Shown one piece after another: positions 8,709 to 17,634 of a stretch of DNA of 64,000 nucleotides. How positions within the stretch are numbered: the first letter of the stretch is position 1; every line of letters begins with the position of its first letter. The DNA comes from Microbacterium sp. EST19A (GTDB lineage Bacteria; Actinomycetota; Actinomycetes; Actinomycetales; Microbacteriaceae). The stretch is taken from contig NZ_JAHXYZ010000002.1 of assembly GCF_019969685.1 (NCBI RefSeq), forward strand, positions 620,001 to 684,000, given 5' to 3'. The notes under the pieces were generated by a model. It made no database searches. It saw only the letters and a program-made list of their open reading frames with translations, and was not told the DNA's origin. Position numbers and translations under genes: made by a program.

Positions 8709-9418
8709 GAGGCCAGGCCCATAGCATCCATCCGGCGCGCGTGCGCGCCCATCAGCTCGGTGTAGACGGGCTCGATCCGCTCGTCGTCGGCCGCGAGACG
8801 CTCGGGCCGCAACGCCGAGCGGCACACCAGGATCGTGTCGCCGACGAGCCGTCGCGCCCACATCGACAGCAGCGAGCGCCACTCCTCGTCGCTCTCGATC
8901 GTCTCCTGGATGATCGCGACGATCTCGTGACGGGCATCGTCCTCACGGAGGATCTCGACGACCCGGCGACCGGTGTCGGCGTAGCTCGAGGCGAGCGCGA
9001 GGTAGAAGTCGTCCAGCATGCCGGCGGTGATGTACACCGCGAGGAGCGTCTCACGCGGACGCGCTCCGATCGTCTTGCGGCGGAAGGCGTCGAGGTTCTC
9101 GCGGAACGGGAGCATCAGCTGCGTGGGCTCGTCGCCCCGCTCCTCGATCAGGTCGACGATCGCGCGGTGCTTGGTGAGCGCCGCACCGGCCGCCCGGGAG
9201 AGCGACTCCTTCTCGGAGAGCTCCGGCGTCGCACGGATCAACCGGGTGAGGGTCTCGAAGTAGCCCAGCTGGAGGTAGGCGGCCTGGCCGAGGAAGCGAC
9301 TGAGCTCCGGCGCCAGTTCGGCGAAGTCGACGCGGGTCGCGTCGCCCTGATCGCCTCGGCTGCGGAGCGCCAACGTACGGCGGGGCGCCGCATCGCGCTG
9401 CCAGAACCACTTAACCAC
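8705..9418 (-). CDS. Ferritin-like fold protein (Rv3210c type)
   Basis: 237 residues, mostly helical. Candidate di-iron ligands are spaced as in ferritin-like four-helix bundles: YFETL, LTKHRAIVD, DDFY and EDDARHEIV. The length and the position beside an RhlE-type helicase match the conserved protein Rv3210c of M. tuberculosis. Its activity is unknown; some family profiles relate it to tRNA-modifying diiron hydroxylases, which I cannot confirm. The GTG start at 9418 is supported by GGGAGG five bases upstream. It converges with the Nudix gene (4-bp overlap) and is divergent from the RNA helicase. Confidence 0.8.
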   Translation of the reverse strand: MVKWFWQRDAAPRRTLALRSRGDQGDATRVDFAELAPELSRFLGQAAYLQLGYFETLTRLIRATPELSEKESLSRAAGAALTKHRAIVDLIEERGDEPTQLMLPFRENLDAFRRKTIGARPRETLLAVYITAGMLDDFYLALASSYADTGRRVVEILREDDARHEIVAIIQETIESDEEWRSLLSMWARRLVGDTILVCRSALRPERLAADDERIEPVYTELMGAHARRMDAMGLAS

Positions 9419-9450
9419 GAGGCCTCCCGGTCGAGTTCACCACGTCGTTC

Positions 9451-9456
9451 ACAATA
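9451..9456 (-). promoter_or_regulatory. Putative -10 box of the ferritin-like gene
   Basis: TATTGT on the minus strand, with an untranslated leader of about 25 bases that includes the GGGAGG ribosome-binding site. The -35 is not recognisable. Confidence 0.4.
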
Positions 9457-9610
9457 CTCGGGCGCGGACGCTCTTCCTGGCCCTGACCGACCCTCGGGTA
9501 GGCTGGGCGTGTCCCGCCGTCGGAGCGGGCCCCCGCGCCTGTGGCATGAGAGACGGCGTGGATCCGTTTACGTGGCGATCCAGAGGGTCGCCGGACAGGC
9601 AATTGAACAA

Positions 9611-11134
9611 GTGACAACTTTCGCTGAACTCGGTGTCGACCAGGACATCGTCGACGCACTCGCCGCCAAGGGCATCATCGAGTCGTTCCCCATTCAGGAG
9701 CAGACCATCCCCCTCGGCCTTCCGGGCCAGGACATCATCGGCCAGGCCAAGACCGGAACCGGAAAGACCTTCGGCTTCGGCATCCCCGTCGTCCAGCGTC
9801 TCGGCAACGACCCCGAGCACGGTGTGAAGGCGCTCATCGTCGTCCCGACCCGCGAGCTCGCGGTGCAGGTCTACGAGGACATCGACCTGCTCACCAGCAA
9901 CCGCTCGACGAGCGTCGTCGCGATCTACGGCGGCAAGGCCTACGAGGGTCAGATCGACCAGCTCAAGGCCGGCGCGCAGATCGTCGTCGGAACCCCCGGT
10001 CGCCTGATCGACCTCGCCGGGCAGCGCCTGCTCGACCTCTCGAACGCGACCGAGGTCGTGCTCGACGAGGCCGACAAGATGCTCGACCTCGGCTTCCTCG
10101 CCGACATCGAGAAGATCTTCCAGAAGGTCCCCGCGGTCCGCCACACGCAGCTGTTCTCGGCGACCATGCCCGGCCCGATCGTCGCGCTCGCCCGCCGCTT
10201 CATGTCGAACCCGATCCACATCCGCGCGACCGACCCCGACGAGGGTCTCACGCAGGCCAACATCAAGCACCTCGTGTACCGCGCGCACTCCATGGACAAG
10301 GACGAGATCATCGCCCGCATCCTGCAGGCCGAGGGCCGCGGCAAGACCGTGATCTTCACGCGCACCAAGCGTGCGGCGCAGCGCCTCGTCGACGAGCTGG
10401 GCGACCGCGGTTTCAACGTGGGCGGCGTGCACGGCGACATGGGACAGGACCAGCGCGAGCGCTCGATGGCGGCGTTCAAGGCCGGCAAGCGCGACGTGCT
10501 CGTGGCGACCGACGTCGCCGCCCGCGGTATCGACGTCGACGACGTGACCCACGTGATCAACCACACGATCCCCGACGAGGACAAGACGTACCTCCACCGC
10601 GCCGGCCGCACCGGCCGCGCGGGGAAGACGGGCATCGCGGTGACCTTCGTCGACTGGGAGGACCTGCACAAGTGGGCCCTCATCAACCGCGCCCTCGAGT
10701 TCGGCCAGCCCGAGCCGGTCGAGATCTATTCGTCGAGCCCGCAGCTGTTCGAGGACCTCGACATCCCCGCCGGCACGAAGGGCCGTCTCACGACGGCACC
10801 GAAGACGCAGACGGTGAAGACCGAGCGCACGCGTCGTCCCGAGCGCGCAGCGGATGCCGCGGCCGAGGGCACGGACGAGGGCGGCACGCGTCGTCGTCGC
10901 CGTCGCCGCAACAGCGAGAACCCGGTCGGCTCCACCTTCGTCGAGGGCGGGGCCGAGGGGTCCGCCGGAGACGGGAGTGCCGCTCAGGCCGCTGACCGCA
11001 GCGCGGACGGCGGCGGTACGCACGACGGTGAGGGCAAGGAGCACCACGACGGCAAGCCGGCTCCGGCGCGTCGCCGTCGTCGCCGTCGCGGCGGCTCCGG
11101 CGCACCGGGTGCTGCTCCGGTCACCGGCGCCTGA
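9611..11134 (+). CDS. DEAD-box RNA helicase with basic C-terminal tail
   Basis: 507 residues. The Q motif (FPIQEQTIP) is at 26-34, Walker A AKTGTGKT at 46-53, PTRELA, TPGR, DEAD near 150, SAT near 182, the C-terminal RecA domain with VATDVAARGIDV, and HRAGRTGRAG. The last 110 residues are low-complexity, with arginine blocks and acidic stretches typical of RNA-binding tails of RhlE/CsdA-like helicases. The frame stays open far upstream. I chose the GTG at 9611 because it begins TTFAELGVDQD directly before the Q motif; a GTG at 9572 is an alternative. The position beside the ferritin-like gene matches M. tuberculosis rhlE (Rv3211). The end overlaps the convergent gene by 14 bp. Confidence 0.88.
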   Translation: MTTFAELGVDQDIVDALAAKGIIESFPIQEQTIPLGLPGQDIIGQAKTGTGKTFGFGIPVVQRLGNDPEHGVKALIVVPTRELAVQVYEDIDLLTSNRSTSVVAIYGGKAYEGQIDQLKAGAQIVVGTPGRLIDLAGQRLLDLSNATEVVLDEADKMLDLGFLADIEKIFQKVPAVRHTQLFSATMPGPIVALARRFMSNPIHIRATDPDEGLTQANIKHLVYRAHSMDKDEIIARILQAEGRGKTVIFTRTKRAAQRLVDELGDRGFNVGGVHGDMGQDQRERSMAAFKAGKRDVLVATDVAARGIDVDDVTHVINHTIPDEDKTYLHRAGRTGRAGKTGIAVTFVDWEDLHKWALINRALEFGQPEPVEIYSSSPQLFEDLDIPAGTKGRLTTAPKTQTVKTERTRRPERAADAAAEGTDEGGTRRRRRRRNSENPVGSTFVEGGAEGSAGDGSAAQAADRSADGGGTHDGEGKEHHDGKPAPARRRRRRRGGSGAPGAAPVTGA

Positions 11135-12056
11135 TCGACTTCGGAGGGGCGGATGCTGCGCGAGCGGCATCCGCCCCTCTGTCGTCTCCCCGGGTCGTGG
11201 CCATCAGGGAGGCGGGCACCTGCGGCGGGTACACCCACGCGACCAGCACCACCGAGATGATCATCAGCAGGAACCACGAGCTCAGCTTGCTCAGCGACAC
11301 CGGCTGCCAGGACTCGACCTGGTCGGGATACGCCCAGGCGCCGGCCCAGGTGCCGATGTTCTCGGCGAGGTAGATGAACACGGCCACTCCGCCGAACACC
11401 AGGAGCAGCGGAAGCCGGAGAGTGCGGCGCCACACTCGCGCGTGCATCACGGTCGGCAGCCAGAGCACGAGCACGGCCGCGAGCAGCACCCACCGCGCAT
11501 CCCACCACCAGTGGTGCGTGAAGAAGTTGAGGTAGATCGCCACGGCGAGGACGGCCGTCATCCACCGCCGCGGATACCGGGTGAAGCCGAGATCGAACAG
11601 GCGATAGACCCGCACCATGTACGACCCGACGGCCGCGTACATGAAGCCGCTGAACAGCGGGACGCCGCCGATCCGGAGGATGCCGTCCGCGGCATACGCC
11701 CACGACCCCGCGTCGGTCTTGAACAGCTCCATCACCGTCCCGGTGAGATGGAACAGCACGATGACCCACAGTTCCCTCCCGCTCTCCAGCCGGAACACGA
11801 GCATCGCGACCTGGATGAGCACCGCGGCGATCGTGAGCACGTCGTTGCGGGCGAGAGGGGCGTCGTCCGGATACCAGAGCTGCGCGACGAGGATGACGAC
11901 GAGGAGCGCGGCACCGAAGATGCAGGCCCAGGCCTGCTTCAGGACGAACACCGTGAACTCGACGAGACCCGCGCGGACGCCGTTCGCCGGAGCGCCGAGG
12001 AGCACGCGGTTCGCTGCGGCATCGACGCGGCGCTCCAGGGAAGTCGCTCGCTGCAT
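11121..12056 (-). CDS. DUF817-like integral membrane protein
   Basis: 311 residues with about seven hydrophobic segments. The conserved stretches LNFFTHHWWWDARW (near residues 175-188) and YLAENIGTWAGAWAYP (near 228-243) recall the DUF817 family. The His/Trp/Asp-rich loop could bind a metal or substrate, but no activity is known for the family. The start ATG at 12056 has TACTGT seven bases upstream, which fits a leaderless transcript. The 3' end overlaps the convergent helicase gene by 14 bp. Confidence 0.72.
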   Translation of the reverse strand: MQRATSLERRVDAAANRVLLGAPANGVRAGLVEFTVFVLKQAWACIFGAALLVVILVAQLWYPDDAPLARNDVLTIAAVLIQVAMLVFRLESGRELWVIVLFHLTGTVMELFKTDAGSWAYAADGILRIGGVPLFSGFMYAAVGSYMVRVYRLFDLGFTRYPRRWMTAVLAVAIYLNFFTHHWWWDARWVLLAAVLVLWLPTVMHARVWRRTLRLPLLLVFGGVAVFIYLAENIGTWAGAWAYPDQVESWQPVSLSKLSSWFLLMIISVVLVAWVYPPQVPASLMATTRGDDRGADAARAASAPPKSIRRR

Positions 12057-12063
12057 GCCGGGA

Positions 12064-12069
12064 ACAGTA
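12064..12069 (-). promoter_or_regulatory. Putative -10 box of the DUF817-like gene (leaderless)
   Basis: GATACTGT on the minus strand contains TACTGT, followed by seven bases and the ATG. Confidence 0.45.
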
Positions 12070-12119
12070 TCCCCGCCACTCGACAGGCCGCAGGGAGTCT
12101 CCCGACAGAATGCCGAGGA

Positions 12120-12989
12120 TCAGTGACGGCGCGGGGCGGTTCCGGTCGCGCGGTCTATGATCCGGGCGACCATCTCGTCGGACGTGGTGTTCTCGCCCGG
12201 ACGGTTGGGCTTGCCCGTGCCGTGATAGTCGCTCGAACCGGTGACGATGAGGTCGTGCGCTGCGGCGATCTCGCGGAGCTTCCGCTTACCGGCCTCGGTG
12301 TTCTCCCGATGGTCGATCTCGAATCCGCCGAGCCCCGCGGCGATCAGCCGCTCGATGTACGACACGGGCATCATCATGTCGCGACCCGTCACGGGGTGCG
12401 CGATGACGGCCACTCCCCCGGCTTCGGTGATCAGCCGCACGGCGGTGAGAGGGTTCGGCGCGTAGTGCGGCTCGTAGTAGCCCTCTCGCGGATGCAGGAT
12501 GCCGTCGAAGGCCTCGGTGCGGTCTCGCACGATGCCACGGGCGATGAGCGCGTCGGCGATGTGCGGGCGTCCGACCGTGGCGTCGAGGGTGGTCTGAGCC
12601 ACCACGTCGTCCCAGTGCAGGTCGTAGTCGCGGCCGATGTTGCGGACGATGCGCTCGGCGCGGCCGATGCGGTCCCCGCGGATCCGGTCGGTCTCGGCGA
12701 CCAGCGCGGCGTCGAGCGGATCGAAGAGGTAGCCGAGCACGTGCACGCTGCGCCACTCGTGCTTCGCCGAGAGCTCCATCCCGGGGAGGAACGTCATGCC
12801 GAGCTCCACGGCCTGATCACCGGCCTCCGCCCATCCCGTGGAGCGGTCGTGATCCGTGAGCGCAAGGGTCCGCACGCCGTGCGCGTGCGCCTGACGGACC
12901 ACCTCGGCAGGACTCTCCGTACCATCGGAATGGTTGGAGTGCAGGTGCAGGTCGGCGGGACCGGCGAACCCGGGGGACGGAATGGCCAT
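12120..12989 (-). CDS. PHP-domain phosphoesterase
   Basis: 289 residues with the full set of PHP metal-binding motifs: DLHLHSNHSDG near residues 13-23, ALTDHD, GMELSA, the IAHP histidine and SSDYHG near the C-terminus. Proteins of this type (TrpH/RNase AM family) hydrolyse nucleoside 3',5'-bisphosphates or short RNA 5' ends with two or three bound metals. The substrate of this member is inferred from family only. The start MAIPSPGF at 12989 is favoured by TACGCT six bases upstream and by the PHP domain beginning directly after it. It is divergent from the EEP-family gene. Confidence 0.87.
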   Translation of the reverse strand: MAIPSPGFAGPADLHLHSNHSDGTESPAEVVRQAHAHGVRTLALTDHDRSTGWAEAGDQAVELGMTFLPGMELSAKHEWRSVHVLGYLFDPLDAALVAETDRIRGDRIGRAERIVRNIGRDYDLHWDDVVAQTTLDATVGRPHIADALIARGIVRDRTEAFDGILHPREGYYEPHYAPNPLTAVRLITEAGGVAVIAHPVTGRDMMMPVSYIERLIAAGLGGFEIDHRENTEAGKRKLREIAAAHDLIVTGSSDYHGTGKPNRPGENTTSDEMVARIIDRATGTAPRRH

Positions 12990-12995
12990 CCTCTG

Positions 12996-13001
12996 AGCGT
13001 A
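12996..13001 (-). promoter_or_regulatory. Putative -10 box of the PHP gene (leaderless)
   Basis: TACGCT on the minus strand, exactly six bases before the ATG at 12989. Confidence 0.5.
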
Positions 13002-13040
13002 CCGAGCGCGAGGCGGCAGGGACTTCACAGCCGACACTTC

Positions 13041-13046
13041 TAGGCT
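13041..13046 (+). promoter_or_regulatory. Putative -10 box of the EEP-family gene (leaderless)
   Basis: TAGGCT followed by seven bases and the ATG at 13054. No Shine-Dalgarno fits before the ATG. Confidence 0.5.
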
Positions 13047-13053
13047 TGTCGGG

Positions 13054-14076
13054 ATGCTTCGACTACTGGGGATTCTGCTCACCGTGCTGCTCGCGATCGC
13101 GGCGGCCATCGTGGTGTGGCCCCAGTTCTTCCACCTCGAGCAGACGTATCCCTTCGCTCAGCTCGTGTCGGTCCGAGGCCTGGTGCTGGCGGGCTTCCTT
13201 GCCGTCGCCGTGGTCGCGCTCCTGCTGCTGCTCGCCCGTCCGCTGCGAGGATTCGCCGCATCCATCCTCATCGTCTCCCTGCTCGGAGCCGGCGCGGTCG
13301 GCATCGTGGGGGCGACGCGCGGTTTCGGTGCCTCCGCCCTTCCCGAGAAGACCGAGGAGAGCGTCCGCGTCCTCACCTGGAACACGGCGGGTGAGGCCGT
13401 GTCCGCCGACCAGATCGCTCAGCAGATCCTGCAGCAGGGCGCCGACATCGTCGCCCTGCCCGAGACGACCGAGGCGGTCGGCGAGCAGATCGCCCTCATG
13501 CTCCGCGAGCAGGGGCACCCGATGTGGGTGCACCACGTGCAGTTCCGTCCGGACGTGGTCGACGGGCCGCAGTCATGGCAGACCACCGTGCTCGTCGCCC
13601 CCGATCTCGGCGAGTACTCGGTGATCGAGTCGTCGAAGGACGGCAGCAGCAACACCGGCTCGGTGCCGAGCGCTGTACTGATGCCCATCGACGGGTCGGG
13701 CCCCACCATCGTCGCCGTGCACGCCGTGGCACCGCGCATGGAGGAGATGGAGCAGTGGCGCAGCGACCTGCAGTGGATCGCCGACCAGTGCCCGCAGGGC
13801 GACTTCATCCTCGCCGGTGACTTCAACGCGACCGTCGACCACATGGCGCCGCTCGGCCTGGAAGGCGGAGACATCGGCTATTGCAGGGACGTGGCGACGC
13901 GCACCGGCAACGGGCTCTCCGGCACCTGGCCGAGCTCGCTGCCTCCGCTCGCCGGAGCGCCGATCGACCACGTGATGGCCTCACAGAACTGGAATCCGTC
14001 GGGCTCGGTCGTGCTGGATGACGCCGGGGGAAGCGACCACCGCGCCCTCGTCGTGCAGCTGGAGCCGGCCGGCTGA
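13054..14076 (+). CDS. Membrane-anchored endonuclease/exonuclease/phosphatase (EEP) family protein
   Basis: 340 residues. Three hydrophobic segments occupy roughly residues 4-22, 43-60 and 70-85. The EEP catalytic fold follows: VLTWNTAG, ALPETTE, VHAVAPR, LAGDFNAT, IDHVMAS and GSDHRAL. These supply the Asn, Glu, Asp, Asn and His of a Mg-dependent phosphoesterase. The topology suggests that the catalytic domain acts outside the membrane. The substrate could be nucleic acid, a phospholipid or a sugar phosphate; the sequence does not decide. Confidence 0.83.
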   Translation: MLRLLGILLTVLLAIAAAIVVWPQFFHLEQTYPFAQLVSVRGLVLAGFLAVAVVALLLLLARPLRGFAASILIVSLLGAGAVGIVGATRGFGASALPEKTEESVRVLTWNTAGEAVSADQIAQQILQQGADIVALPETTEAVGEQIALMLREQGHPMWVHHVQFRPDVVDGPQSWQTTVLVAPDLGEYSVIESSKDGSSNTGSVPSAVLMPIDGSGPTIVAVHAVAPRMEEMEQWRSDLQWIADQCPQGDFILAGDFNATVDHMAPLGLEGGDIGYCRDVATRTGNGLSGTWPSSLPPLAGAPIDHVMASQNWNPSGSVVLDDAGGSDHRALVVQLEPAG

Positions 14077-14101
14077 GCTCCCGCATCCGTCCCTCAGATG
14101 A

Positions 14102-14107
14102 CAGACT
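14102..14107 (+). promoter_or_regulatory. Putative -10 box of pepP
   Basis: CAGACT lies six bases before the ATG at 14114. The six bases are GGAGGG, so the same stretch could also serve as a Shine-Dalgarno if transcription starts further upstream. Confidence 0.35.
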
Positions 14108-14113
14108 GGAGGG

Positions 14114-15556
14114 ATGAGCACCGGAGAGCGCGACACGATCGCAGAAGCCGCCGTAGAGATCCCCGCCGAGGTCACGACCGAGACCGTCGAGAACAGCAGC
14201 ACCAACCGCAAGCAGCCCTTCCCGCAGGGCTTCCTCGACACCATCTCCACAGGCTGGGCCGAGCGCCCCGAGACCCTTCCGTCGCCGCGTGCGCAGGCGT
14301 CGTTCGCTGCGACGCGTCGCGCGGCCGTCTCCGCCGCCTTCCCCGGCAAGCGGCTCGTCATCCCGGCAGGATCGCTGAAGCAGCGCAGCAACGACACCGA
14401 CTACGTGTTCCGCGCGCACTCCGCGTTCGCGCACCTCACGGGCTGGGCGTCGGATGCCGAACCCGACTCGGTGCTCGTCTTCGAACCGACGGATGCCGGA
14501 CACGACGTCACCCTGTACTTCCGCGAGCGTGCGGACCGCACCACGACCGAGTTCTACGCCGACGCCACCGTCGGCGAGTTCTGGATCGGCCCGCGTCCCT
14601 CTCTCGCCGGTGTCGCCGCCGATCTCGCGATCACGACCGAGCATCTGCACGAGTACATGCCGGTCGACGGCGAGCTGGTGCTCGACGACGACGACGACCT
14701 CACCCGCGTCGTCTCCGAGCTGCGCCTGATCAAGGACGAGTTCGAGATCGCCGAGATGCGTCACGCGGTCGAGATCACCGCGAAGGGTTTCGACGACATC
14801 ATCCGCCAGCTGCCCCAGGCCGTCGAGCATGCCCGCGGCGAGCGCGTCGTCGAAGGCGTCTTCCACCGTCGTGCGCGCGAGGACGGCAACGGAGAGGGCT
14901 ACGACACGATCGCGGCCTCCGGCCCGCACGCCTGCTACCTGCACTGGACCCGCAACGACGGCACCGTCGTGCCCGGCGACCTGATCCTGGTCGACGCGGG
15001 CGTCGAGGCCGACAGCCTCTACACCGCCGACATCACCCGCACGCTCCCGGTGTCGGGCACTTTCACCGAGGTGCAGCGCCGCGTGTACGAGACGGTGCGC
15101 GAGGCGGCGGATGCGGCGTTCGCCGCGGCTCGCGTCGGCGTCCGGTTCCGCGACGTGCATGCCGCCGCGATGACCGTGATCGCCGCCCGCACGGCCGAGT
15201 GGGGCCTGCTCCCGGTCACCGCCGAGGAGGCTCTCGACGCGGATGCCGGCGGGCAGCACCGCCGTTACATGGTGCACGGCACCTCGCACCACCTCGGCAT
15301 CGACGTGCATGACTGCGCGCAGGCACGGCGGGAGATGTACTACGACGGCATCCTGGCGCCGGGCATGGTCTTCACGATCGAGCCGGGTCTGTACTTCCAG
15401 ATCGACGACCTCACCGTGCCGGCGGAGTTCCGCGGCATCGGCGTGCGCATCGAGGACGACATCCTGATGACCGAGGACGGCCCGGTGAATCTGTCGGCGG
15501 ACATCCCGCGCACGGCGGACGAGGTCGAGGCCTGGATCGCCCGGCTGCAGAGCTGA
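14114..15556 (+). CDS. pepP: Aminopeptidase P (Xaa-Pro aminopeptidase)
   Basis: 480 residues. An aminopeptidase P N-terminal domain (about 50-190) precedes a pita-bread metalloprotease domain. The five metal ligands are visible in VDAGVE, ADITRTLP, HGTSHHLG, TIEPGLY and RIEDD. The enzyme removes N-terminal residues that precede proline and is cytosolic. The length fits the family and the catalytic motifs are intact. The APH-like kinase gene follows after eight bases, so the two are probably co-transcribed. Confidence 0.92.
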   Translation: MSTGERDTIAEAAVEIPAEVTTETVENSSTNRKQPFPQGFLDTISTGWAERPETLPSPRAQASFAATRRAAVSAAFPGKRLVIPAGSLKQRSNDTDYVFRAHSAFAHLTGWASDAEPDSVLVFEPTDAGHDVTLYFRERADRTTTEFYADATVGEFWIGPRPSLAGVAADLAITTEHLHEYMPVDGELVLDDDDDLTRVVSELRLIKDEFEIAEMRHAVEITAKGFDDIIRQLPQAVEHARGERVVEGVFHRRAREDGNGEGYDTIAASGPHACYLHWTRNDGTVVPGDLILVDAGVEADSLYTADITRTLPVSGTFTEVQRRVYETVREAADAAFAAARVGVRFRDVHAAAMTVIAARTAEWGLLPVTAEEALDADAGGQHRRYMVHGTSHHLGIDVHDCAQARREMYYDGILAPGMVFTIEPGLYFQIDDLTVPAEFRGIGVRIEDDILMTEDGPVNLSADIPRTADEVEAWIARLQS

Positions 15557-15564
15557 TCCGGCCG

Positions 15565-16473
15565 ATGCACGAGGGCGAGCTCCCGCTCGACGACGGGGTC
15601 GCCGCACGACTGATCGCCCGGGAGTTCCCCGAGCTCCGTGAGCTGCCGCGGAACCGGGTGCGCAGCACCGGGACCGTGAACACGATCATCCGGGTGGGCG
15701 ATGAGCTCGTCGCGCGTTTTGCCCTGCTCGGTGCGACCGCGGCGGAGTTGACCGCCGAGGCCGCCGCGATGGCCGAGATGGCTGCGGCGTGTCCGTTCCC
15801 CGCTCCACGACCGATCGGTGTCGGATCGGCTTCGGAGGAGTTCCCCTCCGCGTGGTCGCTGCACACGTGGCTCGACGGCGAGACAGCGCATCACGACCGG
15901 CACGCGGGATCGGAGTCGCTCGCACGAGATCTCGCGACCCTCGTCGACTCGCTGCGGGAGGTTCCGGTGCGCGGGCGCATCTTCGACGGCCGAGGTCGCG
16001 GCGGAGACCTCGCCGATCACGACGAGTGGATGACCGAGTGCTTCGCACGCAGTGGGCGCCTGCTCGATGTGCCGACGGCGACTGCGCTGTGGACGAGGCT
16101 GCGTGCTCTCCCCCGGGCCGGGGCGGATGTCATGAGCGACCGCGACCTGACACCGTTCAACCTGCTCGTCACGGAGTGCGACGGCGAGTCACGGCTCACG
16201 GGTGTTCTCGACAGCGGGAGCTTCGGCCCGGCCGACCCCGCTCTCGACCTCGTCGCCGCGTGGCACCTTCTCGACGCTCCGGCGCGGCAGACGTTGCGTG
16301 CGGCTGTCGGCGCGGACGATCTCGAGTGGCGGCGCGGCGCCGCGTGGGCGTTCCAGCAGGCGATGGGACTGGGCTGGTACTACGAGACGTCGAACCCTCC
16401 GATGGCTGCTCTCGGCCTCTCGACGATGCACCGTCTCCTCGCCGACGAGGAGCTCGCGGCCCTCACGGGCTGA
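15565..16473 (+). CDS. APH-like phosphotransferase family protein
   Basis: 302 residues with the aminoglycoside phosphotransferase/choline-kinase-like fold. The phosphate-transfer loop reads SDRDLTPFNLL (near 191-201), where the usual HxDxxxxN motif has Asp in place of His but keeps the catalytic Asp and the Asn. GVLDSGSFGPADPALDL supplies the metal-binding Asp. The substrate is unknown: APH-family genes in soil actinobacteria are mostly not resistance genes. It starts eight bases after pepP. Confidence 0.78.
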   Translation: MHEGELPLDDGVAARLIAREFPELRELPRNRVRSTGTVNTIIRVGDELVARFALLGATAAELTAEAAAMAEMAAACPFPAPRPIGVGSASEEFPSAWSLHTWLDGETAHHDRHAGSESLARDLATLVDSLREVPVRGRIFDGRGRGGDLADHDEWMTECFARSGRLLDVPTATALWTRLRALPRAGADVMSDRDLTPFNLLVTECDGESRLTGVLDSGSFGPADPALDLVAAWHLLDAPARQTLRAAVGADDLEWRRGAAWAFQQAMGLGWYYETSNPPMAALGLSTMHRLLADEELAALTG

Positions 16474-16497
16474 GCCGAGCGGCAGGTCGAAGGCGAG

Positions 16498-16884
16498 TCA
16501 CTCCGCGACGAGCTCGATCTTGAACCCTTCGGCGTTCTCCAGCCACCCGGCGTAGTGGTCAGGCCCGCCGGCGTGCGGATAGCGATCCTGGTAGAGCGGT
16601 CGCCACCCGTGCGTCGGGGCTGCGGACATCACGGCGTCGACCTCTGCACGAGGCCCGCCCCAGAGCGCGAGGTGGTTCATTCCGGGGCGACGGCGATCGT
16701 GCTCGGCAGCCGACAGATTCGGCGACAGGGTCAGTGTGACGTACGCGCCGCCGGCATCCCAGGTCCGCCCGTCCGACCATGACCCCGTGGATTCCATGCC
16801 GAGCGAGGTGAAGAGCCAGTCCCAGGAACCCGCGACGGCGTCGAGGTCGGCGATCCAGATCTCGACATGGTGGATGCCCTTCAC
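16498..16884 (-). CDS. VOC-family (glyoxalase/bleomycin-resistance fold) protein
   Basis: 128 residues with a paired beta-alpha-beta-beta-beta arrangement. IHHVEIWIADLD at the N-terminus, MNHLALWG in the middle and FKIELVAE at the end provide the usual His/His/Glu metal positions. The substrate is unknown. The GTG start overlaps the upstream metallophosphoesterase stop as GTGA, making it the last gene of a five-gene leftward operon. Confidence 0.82.
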   Translation of the reverse strand: MKGIHHVEIWIADLDAVAGSWDWLFTSLGMESTGSWSDGRTWDAGGAYVTLTLSPNLSAAEHDRRRPGMNHLALWGGPRAEVDAVMSAAPTHGWRPLYQDRYPHAGGPDHYAGWLENAEGFKIELVAE

Positions 16885-17618
16885 GACTGCCTCCCGCGGA
16901 AGACCGCGGTGCGCAACTCGACAGCCCAGACGTCGCGCATCGGCATGCCGAGCTCCTCTGCGACGGCGATCTCGGCTTCGATGTCGTAGGGAACGCGCAC
17001 GAACTGCACGCTGAACGGGTCGGACGCCGACGAGCCGCCCTCCAGGATCACATACGACGGCGTGGGTTCATCCAGCGGATTGCCGACGCTGCCGACGTTG
17101 AACAGGGTGCGTCCGTCGACGGATTCGATGTAGGCATCGTGGATGTCGGCATACCCCACCACGTCCGGCACCGGACCGTCGCCGGTCATGTCGGTGTTCT
17201 CGAACATCGCCGCGAACTCCTCGGGGGTGTGGTGGAAGTGCACCCGCACATGCGGACTCTCGGCCGACGCATGGAACAGCCGGATGCGACGTCCGCTCAT
17301 CTCGATGTCCACGCTGAGAGGAGTCTCCGACAGCCACGCTCTGCTGGCGGAGGTGAGCTCGTCGCGCCACCAGATCATCTCCGGCGGACCGTCGTCGGGG
17401 ATGCCGGGGAGGAAATCGTCCCAGTTCCCCCGGACGTTCACCTCGCACACCTCCCGGCAGCGGGCGACGGCATCCTCACCGCGCGGGCCCTTGCCCGCGG
17501 TGTCTCCGAGATTGATGATCCGCTGGATGCCGCGCGCCGAGATGTCGGCGAGCACGGCTTCGAGGGCCGTCAGGTTGCCGTGGATGTCCGAGATCAGGGC
17601 GACGCGTTCGAAGCTCAC
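16881..17618 (-). CDS. Metallophosphoesterase (calcineurin-like)
   Basis: 245 residues with the motifs ALISDIHGN, INLGDTAGKG, VRGNWDD (GNHD-like, with Trp-Asp-Asp replacing His-Asp), LFHAS and NVGSVGNP. These define a YfcE/DUF2437-like dimetal phosphoesterase. It is preceded by an open frame that lacks coding character. The GTG at 17618 starts just before the first strand and is the best start. It is 16 bases after the alpha/beta hydrolase and overlaps the VOC gene by 4 bp. The substrate cannot be told. Confidence 0.85.
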   Translation of the reverse strand: MSFERVALISDIHGNLTALEAVLADISARGIQRIINLGDTAGKGPRGEDAVARCREVCEVNVRGNWDDFLPGIPDDGPPEMIWWRDELTSASRAWLSETPLSVDIEMSGRRIRLFHASAESPHVRVHFHHTPEEFAAMFENTDMTGDGPVPDVVGYADIHDAYIESVDGRTLFNVGSVGNPLDEPTPSYVILEGGSSASDPFSVQFVRVPYDIEAEIAVAEELGMPMRDVWAVELRTAVFRGRQS

Positions 17619-17634
17619 TCGGCCATCCTCGCAC

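Noticed and set aside
8324-9610. In-frame extension upstream of the DEAD-box helicase
   Set aside because: The frame is open across the Nudix and ferritin-like genes but has no coding character; the Q motif begins directly after the GTG at 9611.
15565-16473. Aminoglycoside-resistance gene
   Set aside because: The fold matches, but the loop motif is variant and the context (aminopeptidase P) gives no sign of a resistance role.
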